Positions 1 through 11,100 of a stretch of DNA of 64,000 nucleotides are shown here, piece after piece. The stretch lies in contig LNGK01000006.1 of assembly GCA_001510575.1 (NCBI GenBank), forward strand, positions 1,979,565-2,043,564. Reading direction: 5' to 3'. Both the position numbers and the translations under genes were made by a program. Origin of the DNA: Knoxdaviesia capensis (Eukaryota; Ascomycota; Sordariomycetes; Microascales; Gondwanamycetaceae). The notes under the pieces are model-generated. The model was not told the DNA's origin. It did no database searches and was given only the letters and a program-made list of their open reading frames with translations. Positions within the stretch are counted from its first letter, which is position 1. Each line of letters begins with the position of its first letter.

Positions 1-2539
1 TCGATATCGTACGAGGCAGAGCATAGACCGATATGCTCGCTACACACCAGGATTCAAACTGGAAGCAGGCGAGAAATGACCAGGAAGACTCTGGTCGAAG
101 TGCGGGAAGCAGAGCCACGGTTATCCTCCAGTGAGAAAACAAGCAGAACCAGAAAAAAGCGAGAACAATCAAGGAGAAGAAGGACAAGAAAAGGAAAAAA
201 AAAAAAGGAAAGAGAAAACAAAGCACGGTAGATCCAACCTCGACAAAGTGGAGGGAGATATCACGTACAGATATAAGAACACCACAGCGCAAAGAGAAAT
301 CTGCCGATGGCCCTGCCCAGACGGAGGATTTTCCACAGAGTACCAGAGAATCACGAACGTGCTCCCTGTCGACGCAGTGCTGCACGTACGAACAAGTCTG
401 GCAAACCGGGCAGCCAGCGCCGGGACCGCTTGTTCGTCCTCTCTATTCCCGGGTAGCTCAGGCCAACACACCACTTACACGCGGTCCGACGCAGACCTCA
501 GGGCATAAGGGGACCAGGTGTGGTTCCACATTCGGCCGGACGCGCATGAATTGATGCGGGGAGCAGCAGAAAACGGGAACGCCCTCCATGAAGAAAAACG
601 GGAAGCACGTGTATCTCTCAGGACCCCCCTCGGGCTATCAATCACATCTCAGGTTTGGAACAGCACATGCAACGCTGGGTCCCTGGTGTTCAGCTCTCTC
701 GGGCACAGACGCTAGAAGACGTGAGAGAGAAGCCCCCAGAGAACGAGCTTCATCGCGGGGCCACCCCCCGGCTGGGTTTCCACTGGAGATCGCACACTCG
801 AGATTCGGCCTGGTGCATTGAGGCATAAGGCTGGGGTCGCTGGATGGGGGTTTCACGTCCGTCCGTGCGACGGTTGGGGTTAGACCCTTAGATGCAAGCG
901 GCTAGGGTTTAGTCGGCTTCTTAACTGAACAGGGCCCCCCGTATCCTTCGACCACATATTCCCGTGCCGAACTGTCTGTCGTCTCAAAAACGGCCAACTG
1001 TTGACGTGCTGTCACCTGTATCATGCAGGGTCCCTGCAAACGCTCAGGTAAAGATACCCGACGTCAGATGAACCTGGGGGAGCGGCATGTAACGCCAGCG
1101 AACACTCTCCGGAAGAGAGTCGCAGGAGTGGTGGACTTATCTCAGTGAGCTTGTTGGTTGCTGTTCGTTTCGCAAGATAGGACCCAGAGACTCGATGCAC
1201 GGAGCGAATACAGCTGGCGTGAAGAGTTGGAAAGGTCCGTGACCTTTGTCGCACAGAAGCGGCTGCTGAGGTTAATCGCTCCCCGGTTATAGCTAACATC
1301 TCAGGAGAACCTCTCCTCCCCGGTCGACTGAAGCATCGCTGCGGCCCTTCTCGTCTCCGCAGACGCGATCGTCGCTTTTCCCCTCAAACATACCAGTTAA
1401 AAAAAGATGAAAAACAGAGACTGAAAATCCCGGATCCTAGGCATCACGTACATGCATGATGGCCCACTAAGCATGTCTACTGGAGGGAGGCCGAGCAGCC
1501 TGCGGATCGGCAGCGATGTCCCGTTTCAGAGGATTTTCGAGTTTGAGTGTGTTAAGCATGTGTCGATGGGCCTGCGGGTCGGATCCTTTTGGCTTCGTGG
1601 GTCGGTACCCGGTTGCACGCTTGATGCAACGCTGGGATACAGCTTCTTATGCATCGAAATAAAGCTTAACTAGTAGACGATAAAAGATAGCATTAGGAAG
1701 TAGTTTGATACGATCGTCAATATACTAACACGCTCTGGTGGCGGACCAATAAACCCTAATTCGTCCTAGTATCACGGTCTTTTAGGGTTGCCCCCCAACG
1801 AAGCCCCTTGAAGAGAGTGAGTTCCCCGTTTCCATCCCCCTATGACCCCCCTCGACCAGGTTCAACTAAATTTAGGAGCCCTCACGTCTTCTATCCTTCA
1901 CCAAGCAAGGAGGTGGACAAGAAACCGCCCACACCATGATACACACTACCCAAGGAAATGTACTCAACCCGGGACGCACGGCCGGCCATTTCACTTTCTT
2001 GGTTCAAGTTGGGCAGGGAGGATCCTGGCTGGCCAGCGTCTGTGCGCCTGCAATTGCGGCTTTCAAGTACTCCGTGTCCCGCCGGTCCGGGCTCAGATTG
2101 GTGCGCATGTTGGCGTTGACGGGCGAGTTGCAAACTTCGGGGTCGGATAAGGGCCAGTTCGAGTGGCGTCGCCGGTCGGAGATGCTACTGAATACTAGTG
2201 GATGGGACAGTACCGGGGATTACAGTCGGGGCTTCGGCGAACGAACGGTAGAAATGGCGTGAGAGGAAGAAGGGTAATCTTGGATCACTATATGTCTTAT
2301 AATTGGTTCTTGAAGTGTCCGGACAGTTTGCAGGAGAAGTGCTAGGACGAGCAAGTGACGATGAAATCTGCAGAACGAAGGGAAAAATGTGGAATCTGCG
2401 AGTGGTCATAAAGAGGGGAACAGAACTGTTCCCAATTGAGGGGGGCAGACGCTACATAAGCAAGACACACACTTGATCCAAGCCCTAAAGTCTGTAGAAC
2501 CCCTAGAAGTCGCATACAATCTGAAGATAGGGTCCACCA
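1..2539. other. Left flank with no supportable gene
   Basis: The open frames here are short, overlap on both strands and show no recognisable domain or consistent codon bias. Visible signals are telobox-like motifs: TAGGGTTTAG near 903-912, AAACCCTAA at 1751-1759 and TTTAGGGTT at 1781-1789, the last two forming an inverted pair. I saw no tRNA or rRNA and no transposon ends. The segment could be the promoter or UTR of a gene outside the window. Confidence 0.5.
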
Positions 2540-3274
2540 CTATCCAGCCTGCACGGCTAGCTGGTAGAACATCCAAGCCCACGGGAGGTTGCGCATGGGC
2601 GGTTCGGTCGCAAGCCGGTTGACCCGTGTCGGATCAGTCAGTGTAGAGATGACCAGAAGCACCACAAAAGACACCAGCATCAGGAGGAGGGCCATCCGGA
2701 TCTCGCCCCAGTTCCGGCGCTGCCGAGGTGCTGGAGCCGCCGCCCGGACCGCACGCACCACCGCCGCAGGGGGGCCGGGCCGCCGCGAGCACGTCCGCAG
2801 CCGGCGCGCGCGCAGCCCCGGCAAGTCGGAGCCCACGCGGGCAGCAAGCGCCTCCACGACCTCCAGGTCGCGCGTTGCGCTGCGCTTGTGGGACGCGATG
2901 GCGGCTTGCAGTTTGCGGATCGTCTCGGCCTGGCGCGCCACTGTGGCTTCCAGCTGCTTCACGCGGTCCGCCAAGGTGCTCCGGATGTCCGCGGTGGGGA
3001 CGATGGACGGGGTGGCGGCGACGAGGGCGGGGCATTTGGCGATCGGTTCGGATGTCGGAAGGGCGCGGTCTGCGGAGGTGGTGCGCGACAGAGTCGGGAT
3101 CGGGGATCCAGTGGCGTGGGGATCGGAGCCGGACGGTGGCGTGGTGGGCAATTTGGCCAACGAAGGCTGCGAAGAGCCAGACGTTTGAGTTGAGGAGTGC
3201 TGCGGGTTGTTGTCTCGGGCCCGTTCGCCCGGGTCGCGGGCAGACGATGCCGGAACACCATCTGAGACAACCAT
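2540..3274 (-). CDS. Hypothetical coiled-coil protein with one C-terminal membrane span
   Basis: This is a 244-aa single-exon reading frame that I do not recognise. Residues 1-95 are Ser/Thr/Pro-rich and probably disordered. Residues 100-130 form a heptad-like coiled coil (LADRVKQLEATVARQAETI and following). Residues 155-190 are strongly basic (Arg-rich). Residues 193-213 (MALLLMLVSFVVLLVIS region) form a clear transmembrane helix, followed by a tail of about 30 residues. This topology suggests a membrane-anchored protein with a large cytosolic or nucleoplasmic N-terminus, but that is inference. The start chosen is the first ATG of the open frame. A longer overlapping frame on the same strand (2634-3485) lacks the coiled coil plus membrane pattern and is taken as a shadow. 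It lies 399 bp downstream of the phosphatase gene and in the same orientation. Confidence 0.6.
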   Translation of the reverse strand: MVVSDGVPASSARDPGERARDNNPQHSSTQTSGSSQPSLAKLPTTPPSGSDPHATGSPIPTLSRTTSADRALPTSEPIAKCPALVAATPSIVPTADIRSTLADRVKQLEATVARQAETIRKLQAAIASHKRSATRDLEVVEALAARVGSDLPGLRARRLRTCSRRPGPPAAVVRAVRAAAPAPRQRRNWGEIRMALLLMLVSFVVLLVISTLTDPTRVNRLATEPPMRNLPWAWMFYQLAVQAG

Positions 3275-3673
3275 ATTTCTGGTTTTGGTTAATTTGCAGT
3301 GCGGGTGATGGATTTGGAAGCAAAGTCACACCGGGCAAGAAGGAAAGCAGAAGAAAGACAGGTGTTAAGTAGGAAACGACGGGGGAACTTGGCGAGTCAG
3401 GAACTGAAACGGGGGCGAACTTGGAGATGAAGAGGGGGTGAGCTTTGTAGGAACCGACCACGATGCGCCCTTTGGTGTCACACACTCCGAGAGATTCTCC
3501 CGGCTAGGAAACAAGTGTAAATGGCGTCCATTATCGTGGAAACATTCTATGGCCTCTGCAACAGCCTGTATTCACCTTCGACTGCAATATACCTTCATTT
3601 CCCACCCACCATCACCACATCACCAACTCCAAGAGAGCCACCCACAACTATCTATCCACCCATCCAACCCCCG
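3275..3673. other. Intergenic spacer
   Basis: This is the 3' flank of the phosphatase gene and the promoter side of the coiled-coil gene. A CA/CT-rich stretch is visible around 3600-3670. I see no gene here. Confidence 0.5.
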
Positions 3674-4717
3674 CTATTCCCCGCGCAAAACCCGAACCGC
3701 CCGCTCGACCTCCCGGACATTGCCACACACCAGCCCGCCCCGCTCATCACACCCCCACACCGGCACGTCCAGCACGCGCGCCCCATCGCCCGGATCCACC
3801 GCGGCGCCGCCCGCACACTCGACCACCATCGCGACGGGGACCACCTCGAACAGCCGGCGCAGCTTGGCCCGGCTGCCGGGCGCCACGGGGGAGATGTACA
3901 CGCCGTGCGCCTTAACCAGCGCGTGCACCACGTCCGGCACCAGGCCGCCGCTGTAGCGCAGCGTGTACCGCTCGCTGATGTACGTGTGTACTAGCGATGC
4001 GTACCGCGGGTCTTCGGATGCCGCGCGCAGGTTCGCGGGCGCGAAGTAGCGCACGGCCGGAGCCGGCGAGGTGGTCAGCGCGAGGCGGCGCAGGACGCGC
4101 GGGGGCGCGGCGCCGGCGGACACTTCGATGCAGAGCGCGGCGGTGCCGGGCCCGCGCAGCGCGACGACGGCGGTCGTCCGCGGGCCCAGCACGCCGAGGA
4201 GCGCGGCGACCTGGCGCTCGGCAGGGTTCCCCCCCAGCGCCGATGCGCCGTCCCACACGCCGATGATGGTGCCGACCGTCCAGTTCGCTGGGATGATCGA
4301 CGAGCCGTCGAGCGGGTCAAACGCCACCGAGTACACCTCACCGCCGCCGGCCTGCGTCGCACGCACCGCCTCCGCGTCCGCCACGGCGGTCTCGACCGGG
4401 TCCTCCTCGCTGCTGGCCACCGCCACCGTGCCCAGGCCCGCAGCTGCACCGGGCGAGGTAGCCGCCTGGCGCAGCGCGTCGCGCACAATGGTTTCCGCGG
4501 CGACGTCGACGTTCAGCTGCGCGTCGCCGAAGGCGTTGTCGGAGCCGACGGCCGACACGCTAGTCACGGCGCCCAGGGTCTCGCCGATGCGCGACACGGC
4601 GGAGAGCAGAGCAGGAAGCAGCTCTGTCCGCAGAAACGGGCGCTGTGGTGCACTGCCGGCGTTCCCGGCCAGCGCCGTCTCGAGAAACTCCGATAGAAGT
4701 GGTGTAGTTTCGGACAT
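3674..4717 (-). CDS. FBPase/SBPase-family sugar bisphosphatase
   Basis: A single-exon, 347-aa member of the class I fructose-1,6-bisphosphatase superfamily. The metal-binding signature DPLDGSSI is at residues 134-141, an acidic SSEED motif at about 102-106 would supply further metal ligands, and a conserved GTIIGVWDG stretch follows at about 149-157. The Ile after DGSS, in place of the usual Asn, and the overall shape fit the fungal group annotated as sedoheptulose-1,7-bisphosphatase-like rather than canonical gluconeogenic Fbp1. The likely reaction is hydrolysis of a 1-phosphate from a ketose bisphosphate in the cytosol (inference from family). I chose the ATG at 4717 (MSETTPLLSEF) over the longer frame from 4810, because the upstream 31 residues look like translated leader and the family usually begins close to this point. 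No targeting signal is visible. Confidence 0.85.
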   Translation of the reverse strand: MSETTPLLSEFLETALAGNAGSAPQRPFLRTELLPALLSAVSRIGETLGAVTSVSAVGSDNAFGDAQLNVDVAAETIVRDALRQAATSPGAAAGLGTVAVASSEEDPVETAVADAEAVRATQAGGGEVYSVAFDPLDGSSIIPANWTVGTIIGVWDGASALGGNPAERQVAALLGVLGPRTTAVVALRGPGTAALCIEVSAGAAPPRVLRRLALTTSPAPAVRYFAPANLRAASEDPRYASLVHTYISERYTLRYSGGLVPDVVHALVKAHGVYISPVAPGSRAKLRRLFEVVPVAMVVECAGGAAVDPGDGARVLDVPVWGCDERGGLVCGNVREVERAVRVLRGE

Positions 4718-5149
4718 AGTGGGGCCGGTCGAGCGGGGTGAAAAGTCCGAGGAAGTGAGGGATGAAATGAGTAAAAAAGCAAGGATGATAAAGACACTGT
4801 CGTCATTCAAAATAAATAAAAAATCTTAGGGAAACTGAGAAAGAATCTCAAGAAAATGCCGCAGAGTCATCCAGGTTACAACAGAGAACAGAATTCGAAA
4901 GACGGAAACCTGAGGGAAATTCCCAGTACTCTAAATCTATAGCTCGCAGCTCGCTTATCACTTTTGTGTATACCCAGAATCCGAACCCAAGATCAACATC
5001 CAAGAAGAACGGAACATGGTGTTCGTTCGCTCGCTGTCTCTCATTATTCCACTTCCAAAATAGCAGTACATTTCGTAGATTCAATCCCCCCACCACCACC
5101 CAAACCCCTCTTCCCCCAAAAGTCCAGAAACATCAGGGTTACCGTAGGG
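4718..5149. other. Promoter region of the phosphatase gene and 3' flank of the CorA-like gene
   Basis: No gene is seen here. A telobox-like TAGGGTT lies at 5145-5151, overlapping the stop codon of the CorA-like gene and about 430 bp upstream of the phosphatase start. It may be coincidental at this location. Confidence 0.4.
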
Positions 5150-8100
5150 TTACGCCTCCACATCACTCCGCCGCCGCCGCCGCCGAGCCCCGACTAACAG
5201 CGGCTCGCCGACATTGGCAGCCACAACGCCCGAGACACTCGAGCCTCGGGGGGAGGAGGAGTCCGTAAACGGATTGCGCAGCGACGTGGCGGCGTCGCTG
5301 GCTTTCACCTTCTCTTCAAGCATCTCGGTCACCGCGCCGTTGCCGGACCCGGTGGCCGTGCTGGTGCCGTTGCCGCTGGGCGGCGGCCAAGTGTCGCGCT
5401 CATGCTTGCGAGTTTGGCGCCCTTCGGCGTCTGCGCGCTTGCGGGCGCGTCGGTCGCGGCGGCGCCGCCAGGGGAAGCGGTCTTGCAGGCCGGGCGCGCG
5501 GGCCTCGCCCGTGTCCAGCGGGTTGGCGAACACCTCGCTCGCACCCGCCGCCAACCCCAGGCCTCCTTTCTGCATGCTGGCCCGCGACTCCGGCCTATCG
5601 TCTCTGGCCGCGATGGTAGTCCCGGTATCCGTCCGCCCGCTGCTGGCCATCGTAGCCGCCATCTGCAGCTCCGCCTGCTTCTGCGCCCGCATGTCCATGT
5701 GCGCCTCCCACCGGCGCTTGACTGCGTCGCTGAACTCGTCCCACTTGTAGCCGTACAAGTACGCAAGAATGACGACGCCAAAGGTGACCGGCAGCGAGGT
5801 CAGCCAGAAGACCGTCTGGTCCTGCTCGATATCGCGGATATCCGTCGTGTTCATGCCGAAGAAGCTGGACACGAACGACAGCGGCAGGAAGAAGGTCGAC
5901 ACGAGCGTGAACACGCGGATGGCCTTGCCGTGGTCCTCCTCCAGGATGTTGACGCTTTGCTCCAGCAGCTTCTGCAGGTCGGTGCAGCGCACGTTGAGCA
6001 TGCGGAGGTCGTTGAGCCGGATCACCACCTCGGTCTGCTGCGCGCGCAGGTGGCGCGCTTCAAACTCATACTCCTCACTGCGCCGCGCAAACTGCTCCGG
6101 CGTGTGCGCGAATGTTCCCGGGTCGAGAATGCGGTTGAAGTTGTCGAGGAGCCTGAACTGGGTGTCCGCGAGCTTGGCCTGCGCCTCGATCTCTTCCTCC
6201 AGCGCCCGGATCTCCAAGAACAGCCGCCGCTGTGGTCGGTTATTAACCTGAAACTGCAGCCGCACCAGACAGTCGTTGTAGATCGACGTCGCGGGGATGG
6301 TGTCCTTGTTCTTGGCGTACGTCGGGTGCTGATTGAGGATGTTTCCGAGTAGCACCGAGATCATGAACTGAGGCACCACGTTGCCGACCGAGAAGCTCAG
6401 CTGCGTCTTTCCCTCCTTCTCGCGCACAACCATGAAATCCCTGCGCACCCTATCGAGCTTTTCCACAGCATATTCATGTGCCTTGTTCGCCAGATCCACC
6501 ACCCGGTCCAAGCTGTTCGACCACGGCGGCCGCGTTCCAAACACCCGCGGGTCTTGTGTCAAGAAGAAGTTGGTGACCGGAGGAACGTCCGCGGGAGGTG
6601 TCTGGGCCGCCGGCAACGCGAGGGAGTTGCGCGTCTTCAGGAACAGAATATGGGCATACAGCGACATCATCATGACAATTTGCCGGAATGCATGCACCAG
6701 GTCGTTGTCCAGCTCGGGGATCTCCACCTCGCCTTGCTGGGCATTGCGCGACCGAACCGTCATCAGCAGGAACTCAACCTGGTGTCTGACGGAAACCAGC
6801 GCATCGCGCAGCTGGTAGAGCGTTGCAGTTGCCGCCTTGAGCCGGTACCGCCCGCCGCCGCGCCCCGCCACCCGAATGTACCCAATACACGTGTCTTCAA
6901 TGAGACAATCCGCCATGCTGCCCATGCCGGGACGGTGGTGTTCTTCGTACAGATGTTGCAGCGCCTCGAACGGGCTAGCAAATCCCTCGTCCTTGTGTAG
7001 GCAAGACTGGCATGGCTCAGGGATACTGAAATCCGGCTCTCCCTCCCGTTTGGCGTTGGGTGCTTTGACAACCCATCTAGCATTGGTGTTGGTCTCGCCA
7101 TCTATGTAGGCAAGATAGTGGACAAGCTGTGTTGGTTTGAAAATTGGTGTTAGTGCTTGCGACTGGCCGCCTCTCTATTCATTCTGGAACGCCAGGTCCG
7201 GGACATGAACAAGAAACTCTTACCTTGGAGATTCTATCCAGTGAACCCCAGCAGAGATTCAGAACATCTCGATCGTCGATGAAGATATCCGGAAGGAAGA
7301 ACTTCACAATGAGTCCCGCCTGGCTGAATATATTAGCCACAAGGTCCTCCGCCTGGATGATCACGAGCTCAGTCTCGATTGGAATGCGATAGTCTCCCAC
7401 ATCTGACCCGGCCATCGACCCCGAGTCTTCACCCAACAGATCAAGATACGCATTCAGGTCGGGCGGAGTTTCCGGCTGGACCTGCGGAGTTTGCGGCGGC
7501 GACCACCCACTCATGAACACCATCGGGTTCAAGCTATCCGGAAACTCGCCGAAGAGCGGTCCGGCCTGCGGCGTTGTCTGGGTGCCATGCGACACCTGCG
7601 TGGACTGTTCCGTGAAGGGGACGGCGAATACCCGCACAAACCGGTCTTCCAGCCGGCAAAAGCGCCACCGATGCGCCCGGAGAAACGTGCACCGAATGCC
7701 GGCAACGTATGCCTCTCGCAGTTCGGCATCTTCCATCAGCTGCTGGTGAATCTTTGCAAGAATACCAAACAGCAAATGTAAATAGCTCCCCATCGTCTTT
7801 TGGGATACCGGGTGGCCCGAGCTGCTCCGCCACTGGAAGAACGGCGGGAGTCCCGATTGAAATGCCAGCGGCGCGCGGTATCCAACAGACATGTCAGACA
7901 GGGAACCTGGCAGGGTTTGGTCGTCTGGATCACCCCGCTGTTGCCGTTGTCGAGACCCCGATCTGTCCCATCGAACTTCTCGATGATAGCGCGAGACAGG
8001 TATCCATTCAGTTCGAACAGTGCTCGAGGATTCACTTGGTGCTGTAACTGAGTAGTTGTCGCTATCATAGTTGCTCTCACTGTAATCAGCATAGTCGCCA

Positions 8101-11100
8101 TAGTAGTCTTCCTCGCCTGATTCACTACCGCTAGGATTCTCGTCCGGAGAGTAGTCCAGGTCGCTAAATTCGTGATAAGGGTATTCCCGATCATTGTACT
8201 CTGAATTGTATGAACGAGCACGTCGAGGCGGTGGGTGGTTAAAGTAACCGCCGGATTCCTCGTCATCGGAGGAGTAATCATGGTGCGTATGTCGGTGCGT
8301 ATGCCGGTGCACATCCTCCGCACGCTCACGCTGACGAGGACGCCGGTGGTACTCATCCTCTCGGTAGAACGCGTGCTTTGGAAATCGTCTCGGCCGCCGT
8401 TCCGGGAGCCGCTCGCGAGGTCGATCGTAGTAATGTCGTTCCTGAGACCGGGAGTACCAATCGCGTTCCCGGATGTCTTCGCGAGACCGGGACCGACTGC
8501 GCTCGGAAGACACCTCGCGATGATATGACCGTTCGCGCGTGCGATACCCATCACGCCCCGCATCGCGCTCGATCGAATCCTCCCAATTGGGCGGTCGGGA
8601 ATCTCCGTTTTGTGGAATGTTTCTGACGTGAGGACGTCGGCTTCGCTCCGTGCCAGGGAGAGGCTCTGGAGAAGCGGTGTGCCTTGCGTCGCTGAACATC
8701 ACGCGTGGCTTGGATGTTGGCTTCCTAGGTTGGTGTACGAGAATACTATGGCGGCCTTCGTGGGGCCGTGACCCTGAAGGCTGGCTTTCGGGGTTCTGAA
8801 GTCTTGCCCCCGGCTGAGGTTGGTCCGAAGAAACACGATCCGGACTACGGGTACCTTCGGTCGGAACATCCGTGACCGCGTCCGTGTCGACAGCATTCAC
8901 CCGAATTCCATCATTTTCATCATCCACAGTTTGGAGTGGCTCAACTTCAGAAACATCTTCCAGAGCACGATCAGGGGGATTCGTGACCCCCGGCACCGTA
9001 CTCGCCGCGTCTGTCGGCACCGGAACCGCCGGTCCGTTTGGCTCCACAACCGAGTCCGGCAGACTCTCCACACGGGGTCCGTCCCAGCCCCCGTTGTCCC
9101 GGGTGTGCGTCTCTCTGACCGAAAGCGTTTCCTCGCCAATATCGCTCAGTACGGCCCTATGGCTCCTGATATCGTTGATGTACCGAGCAAAGAGCTCGTT
9201 GTTGAGCAGGTCCTCGGCTGTAGGTTCGGGCGGATCATCTTGACCGGCAGCCGCGTCGGCGTCGGCGTCGGCATTCGCATTGGCTGCAGGAGAAGCCGTG
9301 GACAGCACCGATCCGGGTAGCACACGCCCGGGGGTATACTGGGCTTTGCGCACGCGTATATCCTCAAAACTCCGACTGCGGATGGCCTTCTGGCGGTGAA
9401 CAGTCCGGATGGCGTCGCCATCAGGGCGATTATCTCCGGGGCCGCCCGCGCCCGCCATTTCCGGGGCGATTCGCGATACGTAGAGCTTGATCTTTGTCAG
9501 GGCCTCGAGGCGAATCTGCCGGCCCCAAAGCTCGGCGGTTAGGCGGCGCCGTTCCTGGGTCAGGAGGTCAAAGTTGTCGTCGTCGAGACCGCCCGCCCAC
9601 TCGGCGATACGAAGACGCAGTTCCTACAAGGTCCAACCATTAGCACTAAGCACAGAATACTCCCATCTCAGATGCAGGCCCACGCCCCAGGACAAAGTTT
9701 GTCGGGGAGGTGATGCTTACCACGTAGGAGATCTCACGAACCACAGCCATGAGCAGCTGTCGCCACGGAGTCTGATTCTTATCCACAACAACAATCAGAC
9801 ACGCCGACCGCGTCTGGATGCGCGTACTCGGCCCAACCCGCAGTGACTGGCCACCGATATCTTCAAACGAATCGCACGAGCAGGTGATAATCGTCTTCGA
9901 GCCCAGCATCATGCACCACATCTGCGAGACCTCCATAATCCCGCCGAAATGGTGGTACAGCCGATCGCGGCCGGCACCCGACATCTCCTGGTTGCTGCGG
10001 TCTTCAAAGTCGTACATGAACTGCTGCAGAGTGCTCGAGCTGTGGAGCGCCTTGGCCTCGGAGTGCACTAGAGCATGGTCCTTCGACACCACGCGCAGAT
10101 AAGGCGCGGCGAAGAAGAACACATTCTGGTTGTTGGCACTCAGCTTGACCTGGGGGTCGATGCCGTCGTAGCGGAGGATCGCGCCAGGCCTGACAAAGTT
10201 TCCGCGCCGGTTCTTCTTGATGTTGGCCTGGAGTCCAGATCTGATGATTGTGATGGCCAGTCTCCGGATGTCGCTTGATACGTAATGGCATGTATCAACC
10301 AGTTTCTAGTGGGAAAGAAGTTTGGCAATTCTGTTAGTATTGCAAGAGGGAGTAAAAGCAAGTAGAGTGCGTGTTTGTCTCAGCTTTTATACATACCTCC
10401 ATCATGTTAAGATCCCATCCGCCAGGGCTCTTAACGTGCCTGTACGAAAGAATGAGTATCAGAACCGTAATATCAACACCACAGAAAAGTCCATCCCCTC
10501 CCCCCCCCTTTCTCAAGAAAGAGAATAGCATCAAATCAGAATCATGCAGCATTCAACTTACAGCCACTTGATAGTGTCATTACCAATAACTACCGGGCCA
10601 TTCTCCCGAACCAGCGTGATCCGACTTACTCCCGCATCGTCCAGATAGTGCTCGGAACTCGTGATCGACATCAGCGTCGCCGTGCCGCCGTCTGCTATAG
10701 ACGACGACGCGTGGCTCCACACGTGCGTGAGCATCGACGACGCCTTGAACCGCCCAATGGGCCGCGAGTCCAGGTTCCCATGCAGGTGGGTTGCTTTTGA
10801 CAAAGGGTTGCCGCCCATATCGACTGCGCGGACCGCATCCGGATCCGACACGTTGGACGCATACGGCGCCACGGGCACCGAATAGTGTCCCTGGCTTGAT
10901 CTCCCGACGTTCAGCGTGGCCCGTGAGGGGGCTCGTCGGGAAGTCGACCGGGGCGGGTTGCCTTTCTCTGTGCTGTATCCGCCTGGATATTCCGGCTCGG
11001 GATATCGCTCGCGGAACACGGCTGGATTCCGCGGGGGTGGGGGTGGGGGTAGGCCGGAGTAATACGGGCCGGGCGGAGGAATGTGTGGGTGCCTAGGGTA

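Noticed and set aside
131..508. 125-aa Lys/Glu-rich frame
   Set aside because: Composition follows an A/G-rich tract, and an equally long frame exists on the opposite strand; no domain is present.
2634..3485. 283-aa minus-strand frame overlapping the coiled-coil gene
   Set aside because: It overlaps in another frame, lacks the coiled coil and membrane segment, and is a shadow of GC-rich coding sequence.
7736..8563. 275-aa minus-strand frame
   Set aside because: It lies wholly inside exon 4 of the CorA-like gene in a different frame; exon 4 is supported by splice phases on both sides.
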